Positions 1 to 6,699 of a DNA stretch of 64,000 nt are shown here, in pieces. Made by a program: the position numbers and the translations under genes. Location: NCBI GenBank assembly GCA_030246985.1, contig CP107246.1, forward strand, positions 1,180,282 to 1,244,281. The letters are read 5' to 3'. The stretch comes from Candidatus Nitricoxidivorans perseverans (GTDB lineage Bacteria; Pseudomonadota; Gammaproteobacteria; Burkholderiales; Rhodocyclaceae). The first letter of the stretch is position 1. Each line of letters opens with the position of its first letter. A model generated the notes under the pieces. It did no database searches and was not told where the DNA came from. It saw only the letters and a program-made list of their open reading frames with translations.

Positions 1-602
1 TTGATCTTGTCCGGCTCCTTGAAGAAGGTGCCGGCCTCGCTCACATAAGCTTCGACATGGCTGGCCAGGTGGCCGAGGACGAACTGGTCGACCACGGCCC
101 AGGCGGCGACGGCGGCGAAACCGGCGGACAGCACCAGTAGGCGCAACTTCTTCTGACGGATCACGAAGCCGGCCAGCATGACGGCGAAGAACCCGAAGAA
201 GAACTTGGCCAGCGGCTTCTCAACCGGCGCGCCCGTGGCGATGGGGAACATGCCGACGTAGTGATTAATGGTGTTCATCTCATGGACGCAGTCGAGGCCC
301 TGAGCGTCCTGGTTCATGTTTTTCTTGGCGTCGGTGATCGGATTGTAGCGCTCGTCTCCCGCACCGAGATCCTTTTGGATGATCTCGTCCTGCAACCGGC
401 TGCCCGCAGGTGCGGCACTGCAACCGTTATAAACGCCATTGAAATGGAAATGGATTCGGATGCCGTCCGGAAAGGCGTCCTTGGGATAGTTGGGTGCAGT
501 CAGCGACACCCACCAGATGGGGGAAAAATAAGCAGCAACCATGGCGATCAATGCGATCAGGGTCAGGCCGCCGACGAGTCTATTGTTTGCTTGCATATCC
601 AT
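1..602 (-). CDS. nosB: NosB-like membrane protein of the clade II nos cluster (3' part missing)
   Basis: This gene runs off the left edge of the window, so only about the first 200 residues are visible. The start is ATG at 602 (M-D-M-Q-A-N-N), preceded by a weak GAGA. Translation shows one membrane helix near residues 8-28, a periplasmic segment with two cysteines, then two more hydrophobic stretches around residues 133-150 and 157-175. It lies downstream of nosZ and two cytochrome c genes on the same strand. In clade II nos clusters such as those of Wolinella and Dechloromonas, a membrane protein called NosB occupies a similar place. The name rests on this context and on the membrane layout, not on a diagnostic motif. 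Its biochemical role is not established. Confidence 0.6.
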   Translation of the reverse strand, partial: MDMQANNRLVGGLTLIALIAMVAAYFSPIWWVSLTAPNYPKDAFPDGIRIHFHFNGVYNGCSAAPAGSRLQDEIIQKDLGAGDERYNPITDAKKNMNQDAQGLDCVHEMNTINHYVGMFPIATGAPVEKPLAKFFFGFFAVMLAGFVIRQKKLRLLVLSAGFAAVAAWAVVDQFVLGHLASHVEAYVSEAGTFFKEPDKI

Positions 603-619
603 TCTCTGTGGTTTGAGGG

Positions 620-644
620 ACCCGCCCGCATGTCGCGGGCGGGT
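620..644 (-). terminator. Stem-loop between the diheme cytochrome gene and nosB
   Basis: A perfect 10-bp stem (ACCCGCCCGC, 620-629, with GCGGGCGGGT, 635-644) encloses a 5-nt loop. No U-run follows on the minus strand, so it is more likely an mRNA processing or attenuation element within the nos operon than a full terminator. Confidence 0.45.
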
Positions 645-704
645 TCTGCCTGGATGGAACAATGCACCGCCCTCCCCCTGGGGCAATGCGGGGCTCGTTC
701 TTAT

Positions 705-1442
705 TTATTTTTTCTTGCCGCCCTTCGGCTTGCACATGGAGCCGGGCATGGAGAGGCTGGACTGATAGGCGGAAATCGCCACCAACTGCTCATTAGTATA
801 CGGCTTGATGATCTTCACCATGTCCGGGTTGGCATTGCGGCGCTTGCCGTCGCGAATCTCGGTCATCTGGCGCAGCAGGTACTTGTAGTGCTGGCCGGCG
901 ATCACCGGGTAGAACTTCTCCTTGTCGCCTTCGCCATTCTTTTTATGGCATTCAATGCACTGCTTTTCGTACAGATCTTTGCCCATCGCGATCTGCTTGG
1001 CGGCATCGGCGCCTTCGTAGTGACCGTGGTCGAGAGGAATGCACAGGCTCTGGATGTAGGCGGCGACGTGGCCGAGTTCCTGCGGGTTGGTCAGTTCCTT
1101 GGCAAAGGGGTACATGGTCGGATTATCGCGCAAGCCCATGCGGATGTCGGCCATCTGCTTGATCAGCACGGTGGTGTGCTGGCCGGCGAGCTGCGGGAAG
1201 GTGCCGTCGGAACGGCCAGCGCCGGAAGGCAGGTGGCAGGCGCCGCATATCTCGTAGCCTTCCTCGCCCTTCTTGGCTTCGCCCTTGACGGCGAGCGCTT
1301 CCTTCATCTCGCCTTCCATCTTGGCCCATTGATAGTCCTTGGACTCAATGCCCGCTGCCTTGGGCGCTTCACGCGGGCCGGAGGCCTGCGCAAGGACCGA
1401 GACCAGCGCGATGGACAGCGCGACCGTTATTGACTTATACAT
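705..1442 (-). CDS. Diheme cytochrome c (c4 type) of the nos operon
   Basis: The product is a periplasmic diheme cytochrome of about 245 residues with a Sec signal peptide (M-Y-K-S-I-T-V start, cleavage near A-Q-A). Two heme c motifs are visible, CGACH in the first half and CIECH in the second. Each is followed by the G-Q-H and Q-M patterns typical of the c4/c553 fold. ATG at 1442 is preferred over ATG at 1448 because AGGAGG then has normal 8-nt spacing. It sits between the monoheme cytochrome gene and nosB, downstream of nosZ. Clade II nos operons commonly carry such cytochromes, and the expected role is electron transfer from the quinol pool to NosZ. That role is inferred from position. Confidence 0.85.
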   Translation of the reverse strand: MYKSITVALSIALVSVLAQASGPREAPKAAGIESKDYQWAKMEGEMKEALAVKGEAKKGEEGYEICGACHLPSGAGRSDGTFPQLAGQHTTVLIKQMADIRMGLRDNPTMYPFAKELTNPQELGHVAAYIQSLCIPLDHGHYEGADAAKQIAMGKDLYEKQCIECHKKNGEGDKEKFYPVIAGQHYKYLLRQMTEIRDGKRRNANPDMVKIIKPYTNEQLVAISAYQSSLSMPGSMCKPKGGKKK

Positions 1443-1500
1443 CGTCATATCCTCCTGTTTGGGATTGGTTGAACAATAGCTCCGCCGATATTAGCGTTCA

Positions 1501-1514
1501 TTGATATTACTCAA
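1501..1514 (-). promoter_or_regulatory. FNR/Dnr-like box upstream of the diheme cytochrome gene
   Basis: TTGAT-ATTA-CTCAA differs from the consensus TTGAT-N4-ATCAA at one base. Its centre is about 65 nt upstream of the start at 1442, suggesting an internal anaerobic promoter within the nos operon. Confidence 0.4.
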
Positions 1515-1545
1515 TCGCCGCGGCGATTGGTTGCGGCTTATTGCC

Positions 1546-1851
1546 TCACTTCAGCTTCGATAGGTAATTGGCCAGTTCCTTGATCTCGGCGTCGGAGACC
1601 AGGTGCATGACGCCCTTCATGGCTGCCGTATTGCCGTTGTTGCGGGCGCCGCTCTTGATGTCCTTCATCTGCTGCTCGGCGTAGGCGGCGTTCTGCCCGG
1701 CCAGTTTGGGATAGTTGGGCATCAGCGGCTTGTTGGCACTCTTGCCATGGCAGGCGACACAGGTTTTTTCCGCATACAGCTTGGCGCCGTCGGCCAGCGC
1801 CGAACCGGAAAAAGCGACAGCAGCCGCCGCCAGTACGAACATCGGTTTCAT
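1546..1851 (-). CDS. Monoheme class I cytochrome c of the nos operon
   Basis: This 101-residue protein has a Sec signal peptide (M-K-P-M-F-V, cleavage after S-A-L-A) and one heme c motif, CVACH, near residues 31-35. A distal M in M-K-G-V-M-H is the likely sixth ligand. Length and motif order fit the small c553/c5 family. AGGAA precedes the ATG at 1851 with normal spacing. It is the first gene after nosZ copy A, separated by a hairpin. With the diheme cytochrome downstream it probably forms an electron relay to NosZ, which is inferred from context. Confidence 0.85.
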   Translation of the reverse strand: MKPMFVLAAAAVAFSGSALADGAKLYAEKTCVACHGKSANKPLMPNYPKLAGQNAAYAEQQMKDIKSGARNNGNTAAMKGVMHLVSDAEIKELANYLSKLK

Positions 1852-1874
1852 AATATTCCTTTCTTTACAAGATT

Positions 1875-1907
1875 GGGGGGGTGGCTCGCCAGGATAGCCA
1901 CCCCCCC
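1875..1907 (-). terminator. GC-rich stem-loop between nosZ copy A and the cytochrome genes
   Basis: A perfect 12-bp stem (GGGGGGGTGGCT, 1875-1886, with AGCCACCCCCCC, 1896-1907) has a 9-nt loop. On the minus strand it is not followed by a strong U-run. It probably reduces read-through or stabilises the nosZ 3' end, rather than ending the operon. Confidence 0.5.
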
Positions 1908-1933
1908 GCTCGATTTCTTTGAGCTAGATCAGA

Positions 1934-4234
1934 TTACTTTGCGACCTTTTTGGCGCCGTTCTGTTCGAGGAAGGTCTTGGCGCGCAGGCCGAGGTCGGCG
2001 ACCTTGACCTGGTACTGCCAGCACTGCTCGGCCCAGAGGTTGGCGTTCTCCCAGTCCTTCTTCTTCGCGGCTTCCTCGGCCTTGGCCTTGACCGCCGGGA
2101 TCTTGCCCGCCTGGTCAAAGGCGTCTTCCACCATCGCGACCACTTCCGGGAAGTCCTTGTAGTTGACGCTGGTGATAAAGGCCACCACGGAGTCGATGAT
2201 CGCCTGGGTGTCGGCCACTTTCTTCACCGTCGCCTTGTAGTCGGCTTCGGTGTAGTCCTGCTTGGCCATCTCGGTCTTGGTCGGCTTCCAGCCCTTCGGC
2301 TTGACCAGCAGGTAGCCCATCATCTCCAGGTGCAGCGCGGAGCAGAACTCCGTGCAGTAGTAGGGATAGACGCCTTCCTTGTCCGCCTTGAACTTCACCG
2401 TCACCGTCTTGCCCGGCTCGATCGAGGCGTGCGTGTTGTAGGTCGAGACGGTGAAGCCGTGGGTCTCGTCCTGCGCGCGTTCGAGGTTGGTCAGGTGGAT
2501 GGTGACCTCGTCGCCCACGTCCGCCTCGATCGTCTCAGGCGTGATGTGCGAACGGATCAGGGTGCCGAACACTTCAACCTTGTTGCCCTTCTTGACGGTC
2601 TTCTCCTCGCCCGCGCGCACGGCGCCCGAGTGCGGCTTGTCGGTGCGGCTGTCGGTGCCCACCTTGTAGCGCACGCCCGGCTTGAGCTTGTTGGCGGCGA
2701 TCGACACGGCATAGTGCGGCTCGCCCAGCGGCAGCGGCATGTCGTACAGGAGCTGCATCTTGTCGTTGCGGATGTCGATCAGCTGGTGGTTCTGCGGATG
2801 CAGCGGCCCCACCGGCACGAAACGGTCGATGGCCAGCTTGTTCAGCGACACCAGGTAGTTGCCCGCCGGCTTCGCCGAGTCGCCTTCCATGCTCATCAGG
2901 TGGCCGATGTTGTAGTGCACGCTGATCGCGTCAAGCTTCTTGCCCGCGCAGTAGTCCCACTTGGCAACCTGGCTGTCCACGTACATCGAGGTGTAGGCAA
3001 TGCAGGGCTTGGAGTCGAACTGGGTGTGCAGGGGGCCGAGGCCCAGCGCAACCTGGACATGCACCGCGTCCTTCAGGCCGATCACCGGGATGCCGTACGG
3101 GTCCTTGCTCTCGAATTTCCCGGCCTTGATCGCGGCCTGGATCTTGTCAAAGCTGTACACCGTGCCGTGCGAGTCGAGCTTGCCGCCCACGATGATGTAC
3201 TTGCCGTCCGGGGTGACGTCGGCGCCGTGCGGGCTCTTGGGCTCGGGAATCAGGTACAGGATGCCTTCCTTGACCGAGGTCTCGATCGGGATCACCTTGT
3301 GGCCGTTGATGACCTTGACGCCCTTGCCGGAAGCCGCAATTTCAGCCGCCTTCTTCCAGTTCATCACGTGCAGGTAGTCGGTGTCCTTCGCGGAGCAGCC
3401 GGCTTCATACGGGGGACGACCCTTCTCGATTCCGCCCACGTACCGCTCGGCGCAGAAGCTGTTGGTGAAGGCCCATCCGTCCGACGGGCCCTTGCCGGCG
3501 TCCGACAGGTCCTGCCAGTAGGGGGGCGCCTCGATCGTGAAGGAGTCCTTCGTCACGATCCGGCCTTCCTTGCGATCGAACTTCCAGTAGGTGATGCCGC
3601 CGCGGTATTTCTCGTTCATCTCTTCCAGCGGGTGGAACTTCTTGTTCTCCAGCGGCGCCGGGTACTGGGCGGCTTCAATCACGTATTCGCTGTTCGGGGT
3701 CACGAACGCGCCGCCGTGCTCGCTCTTGAACACGGGGTTCACGACGATCTGCTTGGTCTCGAAGTCGCGCAGATCGATCACCGCGATCCGCGGGTTGGCC
3801 TTGTCGTTAATGAACAGGAACTGGCCGTCGTATTCGCCGTTGGTCTCGGAAATCGCCGGGTGGTGCGTGTCGCCCCAGGTGATGTCCTTGCCGTCAATCT
3901 TGCCCTGGGCCAGCACGGCCTTGGAGTTCTCGTCGTAGCCATAGCCCTGCCACGGCTCCGGCGTGAACACCGCCAGGTACTTGAGAATGCGCATGGACGG
4001 GACGCCATACACGATGATCTGGCCCGACTGACCGCCCGAACTGAAGGTGACGAATTCGTCACGCTTGCCCGTCGGCACGTACGTCTTGGCCGCCGCCAGC
4101 AGATCTTGTTGCGACAATCCCCGACGCTTCAATACGTCTTGCAGGGACTCCGGCGTCGACCATGCCGCCGTCGCCGCCAGTCCCAGCCCCGCCGCTACAA
4201 CCAGCGAGGTGGTTTGCCTCATAAGTTTTTTCAT
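1934..4234 (-). CDS. nosZ: Nitrous-oxide reductase, clade II type, copy A
   Basis: NosZ reduces N2O to N2 in the periplasm using the CuZ and CuA copper centres. The 766-residue product begins M-K-K-L-M-R-Q-T-T with a Sec signal peptide and no twin-arginine motif, which marks clade II. CuZ histidine motifs are visible (D-T-H-H-P-A-I-S-E-T-N-G-E-Y-D-G and P-H-G-A-D-V-T-P-D-G). The CuA loop CTEFCSALHLEM lies near residues 627-638, with an upstream E-T-H-G-F histidine. About 125 residues follow CuA and contain no CxxCH motif. GGGAG sits before ATG 4234, so the in-frame start at 4291 is unlikely. It heads a run with two cytochromes and nosB. Its coding sequence matches copy B (6700-9000). Confidence 0.97.
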   Translation of the reverse strand: MKKLMRQTTSLVVAAGLGLAATAAWSTPESLQDVLKRRGLSQQDLLAAAKTYVPTGKRDEFVTFSSGGQSGQIIVYGVPSMRILKYLAVFTPEPWQGYGYDENSKAVLAQGKIDGKDITWGDTHHPAISETNGEYDGQFLFINDKANPRIAVIDLRDFETKQIVVNPVFKSEHGGAFVTPNSEYVIEAAQYPAPLENKKFHPLEEMNEKYRGGITYWKFDRKEGRIVTKDSFTIEAPPYWQDLSDAGKGPSDGWAFTNSFCAERYVGGIEKGRPPYEAGCSAKDTDYLHVMNWKKAAEIAASGKGVKVINGHKVIPIETSVKEGILYLIPEPKSPHGADVTPDGKYIIVGGKLDSHGTVYSFDKIQAAIKAGKFESKDPYGIPVIGLKDAVHVQVALGLGPLHTQFDSKPCIAYTSMYVDSQVAKWDYCAGKKLDAISVHYNIGHLMSMEGDSAKPAGNYLVSLNKLAIDRFVPVGPLHPQNHQLIDIRNDKMQLLYDMPLPLGEPHYAVSIAANKLKPGVRYKVGTDSRTDKPHSGAVRAGEEKTVKKGNKVEVFGTLIRSHITPETIEADVGDEVTIHLTNLERAQDETHGFTVSTYNTHASIEPGKTVTVKFKADKEGVYPYYCTEFCSALHLEMMGYLLVKPKGWKPTKTEMAKQDYTEADYKATVKKVADTQAIIDSVVAFITSVNYKDFPEVVAMVEDAFDQAGKIPAVKAKAEEAAKKKDWENANLWAEQCWQYQVKVADLGLRAKTFLEQNGAKKVAK

Positions 4235-4323
4235 GATATCGCTCCCAGTAAGTTGATGACACAACCCGCCTTCTTGCTCTGCAATCGCCACCCGCAGCCA
4301 CCCTGTGACATGTGGTCGCTGCG
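1934..4323. repeat. 2,390-bp direct repeat, copy A (whole nosZ plus leader)
   Basis: This block matches 6700-9089 at a constant offset of 4,766 bp. The repeat starts exactly at the nosZ stop codon (base 1933 already differs from 6699) and ends at 4323, inside a RegA-like box. It contains the whole gene and its 89-nt leader. I found no difference when comparing translations in several frames, but I could not run a full alignment. Confidence 0.9.
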
Positions 4324-4336
4324 GCGAATTGACGCA
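4320..4336. promoter_or_regulatory. RegA/PrrA/ActR-type box upstream of nosZ copy A
   Basis: TGCGGC-GAATT-GACGCA matches the RegA-family form GCGNC-N5-GNCGC and lies about 94 nt upstream of the nosZ start. The equivalent position of copy B carries a different sequence that fits the same pattern, so the motif is kept although the bases are not. Confidence 0.55.
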
Positions 4337-4370
4337 CTATGCGCATCATCCGCGCCACGGGGTGAAATGG

Positions 4371-4390
4371 AAATCAGCAACGACTGATTT
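4371..4390. promoter_or_regulatory. Inverted repeat upstream of nosZ copy A
   Basis: AAATCAG-N6-CTGATTT is a perfect 7-bp inverted repeat in the region where copy B has its FNR box. It does not fit the FNR consensus. It may be a binding site for the neighbouring NarL-type regulator or another factor, which is inference only. Confidence 0.35.
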
Positions 4391-4415
4391 GGGGTATCGG
4401 AATCGACGGCGGCCA

Positions 4416-4431
4416 GTAGGAAAAGTCCTAC
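4416..4431. promoter_or_regulatory. Inverted repeat GTAGGA-N4-TCCTAC upstream of nosZ copy A
   Basis: A perfect 6-bp inverted repeat with an AAAG spacer lies between the end of the response regulator gene and nosZ copy A. It resembles operators of LuxR/NarL-type regulators. With no U-run it is a poor terminator. Confidence 0.35.
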
Positions 4432-4470
4432 CAATCGCCCATGGCCGGCCCGAGAAGTCGGCGGCGGCCG

Positions 4471-5145
4471 CTAACCGGCAATGCCGTCGTCGTTCCCGGT
4501 CAGATTGTGGCGCAGCGCATACTGAATCAGTTCCGCAGTGTTGGCAAAACCCATCTTCTGCATGATGTGCGCCTTGTGCGTACTGACGGTCTTGACGCTC
4601 AGTTTCAGGCGGTTTCCGATTTCCGTGACACCCAGGCCGGCAGCAATATCCCGGAACACCTGATATTCACGATCCGACAGGCGCGTGTGCGGCGGCACAT
4701 CGGTCGCGACGCCAGTGGCACTGGCATTGCCCAGCATCTCGACCGCCAGTTTTTCCGCCACGGTCGGCGTGATGTACAAGCCGCCAGCCGCCACCTTGCG
4801 GATGGCGTGTTCCAGCTGCAATTCGGCGTTGTCCTTGCACAGATAGCCCGATGCGCCGGCGCGCAATGCGCGCACGGCGTAGATGTCCTCGGCATGCATG
4901 CTGAGGACGAGGATCGGCAGCTTCGAATTTTCGGCCTTGATCTGCTTGATCAGCTCGATGCCGCTTTTCCCCGGCATCGACATATCCAACACCATGGCAT
5001 CCCAACTGCCGCCGCGGGCCAGCGCCAGGGCATCGACGCCGTTGCCGGCCTCGCCGGCGACGACGATGTCCGGAAAATCGGAAAGCAGATGCTTGAGCCC
5101 CGCGCGCAGAATGGCATGGTCATCGACGATGAGTATCCTGATCAT
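4471..5145 (-). CDS. NarL/FixJ-family response regulator next to nosZ
   Basis: This 224-residue response regulator has an N-terminal receiver domain (D8, D9, phospho-acceptor D54, conserved K in G-Y-L-C-K-D) and a C-terminal LuxR-type HTH (L-S-D-R-E-Y-Q-V-F to T-V-S-T-H-K-A-H-I). The ATG at 5145 overlaps the stop of the sensor kinase in an ATGA arrangement, so the two genes are translationally coupled. The pair is flanked on both sides by nosZ. Control of nosZ or associated cytochrome genes is likely from position but is not shown. Two inverted repeats just downstream, before nosZ copy A, are candidate targets. Confidence 0.85.
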   Translation of the reverse strand: MIRILIVDDHAILRAGLKHLLSDFPDIVVAGEAGNGVDALALARGGSWDAMVLDMSMPGKSGIELIKQIKAENSKLPILVLSMHAEDIYAVRALRAGASGYLCKDNAELQLEHAIRKVAAGGLYITPTVAEKLAVEMLGNASATGVATDVPPHTRLSDREYQVFRDIAAGLGVTEIGNRLKLSVKTVSTHKAHIMQKMGFANTAELIQYALRHNLTGNDDGIAG

Positions 5146-6590
5146 GTTCGTGATTCTTTCCGAAGGGGCAGCCAGCCGGTAATGCAGGTACCCTGGCCCG
5201 GCTGGCTGTCGATATCGAGGCTGCCGCCAAGCATCGTGGCACGCTCGCGCATGCCGACCAATCCAAATGTCTTCTTGTCCTTGTTGGACACGAAGCCGCA
5301 ACCATTGTCCCGAACGGTCAGACGGATGGCGTCGTCGGTTTCGTCGACCTGCACGGCCACCTCATCGGCGTCCGCATGGCGGGCAACGTTGGTCAGCGCT
5401 TCCTGGATGATGCGAAATACCGCGGTGGCCAGATTATCGTCGAGATCGAATTCCTCGCGATTCATGACCAGATCGCATGGGATGCCGGTGCGCTTCGAAA
5501 ACTGGGTCACATGATGCTCGATCGCCGCGGCAAGACCGAGACTATCAAGCATGGCCGGCCGCAAGTCTTCCGAAATGCGACGCAGGGAAACGATGCTCTG
5601 CTCGACGACGCCCAACGTGGAAGCGGCGCGTTCGGTCACCGGCGCGCCGAGAGCGACGCACTTGTTGCGCAGCCAGCCAAGGTCGATACGCAATGCCGTC
5701 AGTGCCTGGCCAAGTTCGTCATGCAGCTCGCGGGCGATGCGGGTTCGCTCTTCTTCGCGCACCGTCTGAAGAAATGCCGCCAGCTCCCGAAGCCTTGTCT
5801 CGGATTCCTCCAGTCGTCGCCGGTGCATCTGCAGTTCTTCCTCGCTTCGCCCTTGCTCGATGGCACGGCGTCGCGAAAAGAACCAGAAGGCATAGATCGC
5901 CATCAGACCCAAAAACCAGATGGCCAGATGGCCGTACTGGATGGCGCGCCAGGTCGGCTCCTGGGCCGAACGATAGGCATTGAGATCAAGGGAAATCGCC
6001 GCGCCGCCACGCAATCCACCGACCGGTACCAGCGTGTTTCTGTGGCACTCGACGCACTCCTCGTCCATACGCATGGGAATCATGACCCGCAACAACCCGT
6101 GCCCACCCTTGCGCGGCACTGCCTCCGTCACCATCTCCGAGCCCTGCTGTAGGGACTTCAACGCCTGCGACTCCCAGTCGTCAGGTGTATTGGCACTGTT
6201 GTGCAATTGCAGGGATGTCAGCCGCTCCTTGCGGCCCAACTCCCTATTGCTGACCTCCTGAATGCCCAGCAGGGTATGGATGGGCGTCAGCGACACCAGT
6301 TTGAAAATCTCGCCGATCGAATTGGTGGCAAATACGCGTTCTTGTTCGGTCAGATTGTCTATGTTGGGCGCTTTGGCTTCATTGATGAAAACCCCGCCGA
6401 CCTGGGCCGCCCATTTGCGGATCGCCATGTCCTTGCGCAGGTTGGCAACCGCATCGATCCGCGCCAGCGCCACCGCCGCCCGGTCTAGTTGCTGCCGCTG
6501 CATCCAGAGCGAGAAGATCGCCAGCAACGTCCACAATACCGTAGCCGACATGAGGGTGGCAGGGGCAACGATCAGGGAAGGTTTTTGCAT
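5142..6590 (-). CDS. Heme c-containing periplasmic sensor histidine kinase (DUF3365/HisKA_3)
   Basis: From ATG 6590 the product is 482 residues; a TTG at 6626 would add 12. One N-terminal membrane helix is followed by a periplasmic domain that resembles DUF3365 (Tll0287-like). It contains a c-type heme motif, CVECH, near residues 179-183. A second helix (about 222-242) leads to a coiled region and a HisKA_3 domain with the phosphorylated H in R-E-L-H-D-E-L-G. The ATPase domain shows N-V-A-R-H, D-N-G-C-G-F and G-L-V-G-M-R-E-R. The heme suggests sensing of redox state or a gas such as NO, which is inference. The partner regulator gene overlaps by 4 nt. Confidence 0.88.
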   Translation of the reverse strand: MQKPSLIVAPATLMSATVLWTLLAIFSLWMQRQQLDRAAVALARIDAVANLRKDMAIRKWAAQVGGVFINEAKAPNIDNLTEQERVFATNSIGEIFKLVSLTPIHTLLGIQEVSNRELGRKERLTSLQLHNSANTPDDWESQALKSLQQGSEMVTEAVPRKGGHGLLRVMIPMRMDEECVECHRNTLVPVGGLRGGAAISLDLNAYRSAQEPTWRAIQYGHLAIWFLGLMAIYAFWFFSRRRAIEQGRSEEELQMHRRRLEESETRLRELAAFLQTVREEERTRIARELHDELGQALTALRIDLGWLRNKCVALGAPVTERAASTLGVVEQSIVSLRRISEDLRPAMLDSLGLAAAIEHHVTQFSKRTGIPCDLVMNREEFDLDDNLATAVFRIIQEALTNVARHADADEVAVQVDETDDAIRLTVRDNGCGFVSNKDKKTFGLVGMRERATMLGGSLDIDSQPGQGTCITGWLPLRKESRT

Positions 6591-6649
6591 GGAGGCCCGC
6601 GACCCGCCGACAATTGGATCGTTCAATTGTATTCCGGCCGCACCAAAAA

Positions 6650-6679
6650 AACCGGGGGGCGGAACTCCGCCCCCCGGTT
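6650..6679 (-). terminator. Rho-independent terminator of nosZ copy B
   Basis: A perfect 13-bp stem (AACCGGGGGGCGG, 6650-6662, with CCGCCCCCCGGTT, 6667-6679) has a 4-nt loop. On the minus strand a run of U follows (the A-run at 6645-6651 on the plus strand). It lies 20 nt past the nosZ stop, so copy B is probably a single-gene transcript. Confidence 0.9.
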
Positions 6680-6699
6680 CAAACCTTGGAAATCAGGTT

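Noticed and set aside
2330-4387. Long plus-strand open frames opposite both nosZ copies (a second lies at 6262-9141)
   Set aside because: They are antisense frames of high-GC nosZ codons. Their products are Arg, Val, His and Leu rich with no known fold, and nosZ is certain on the other strand.
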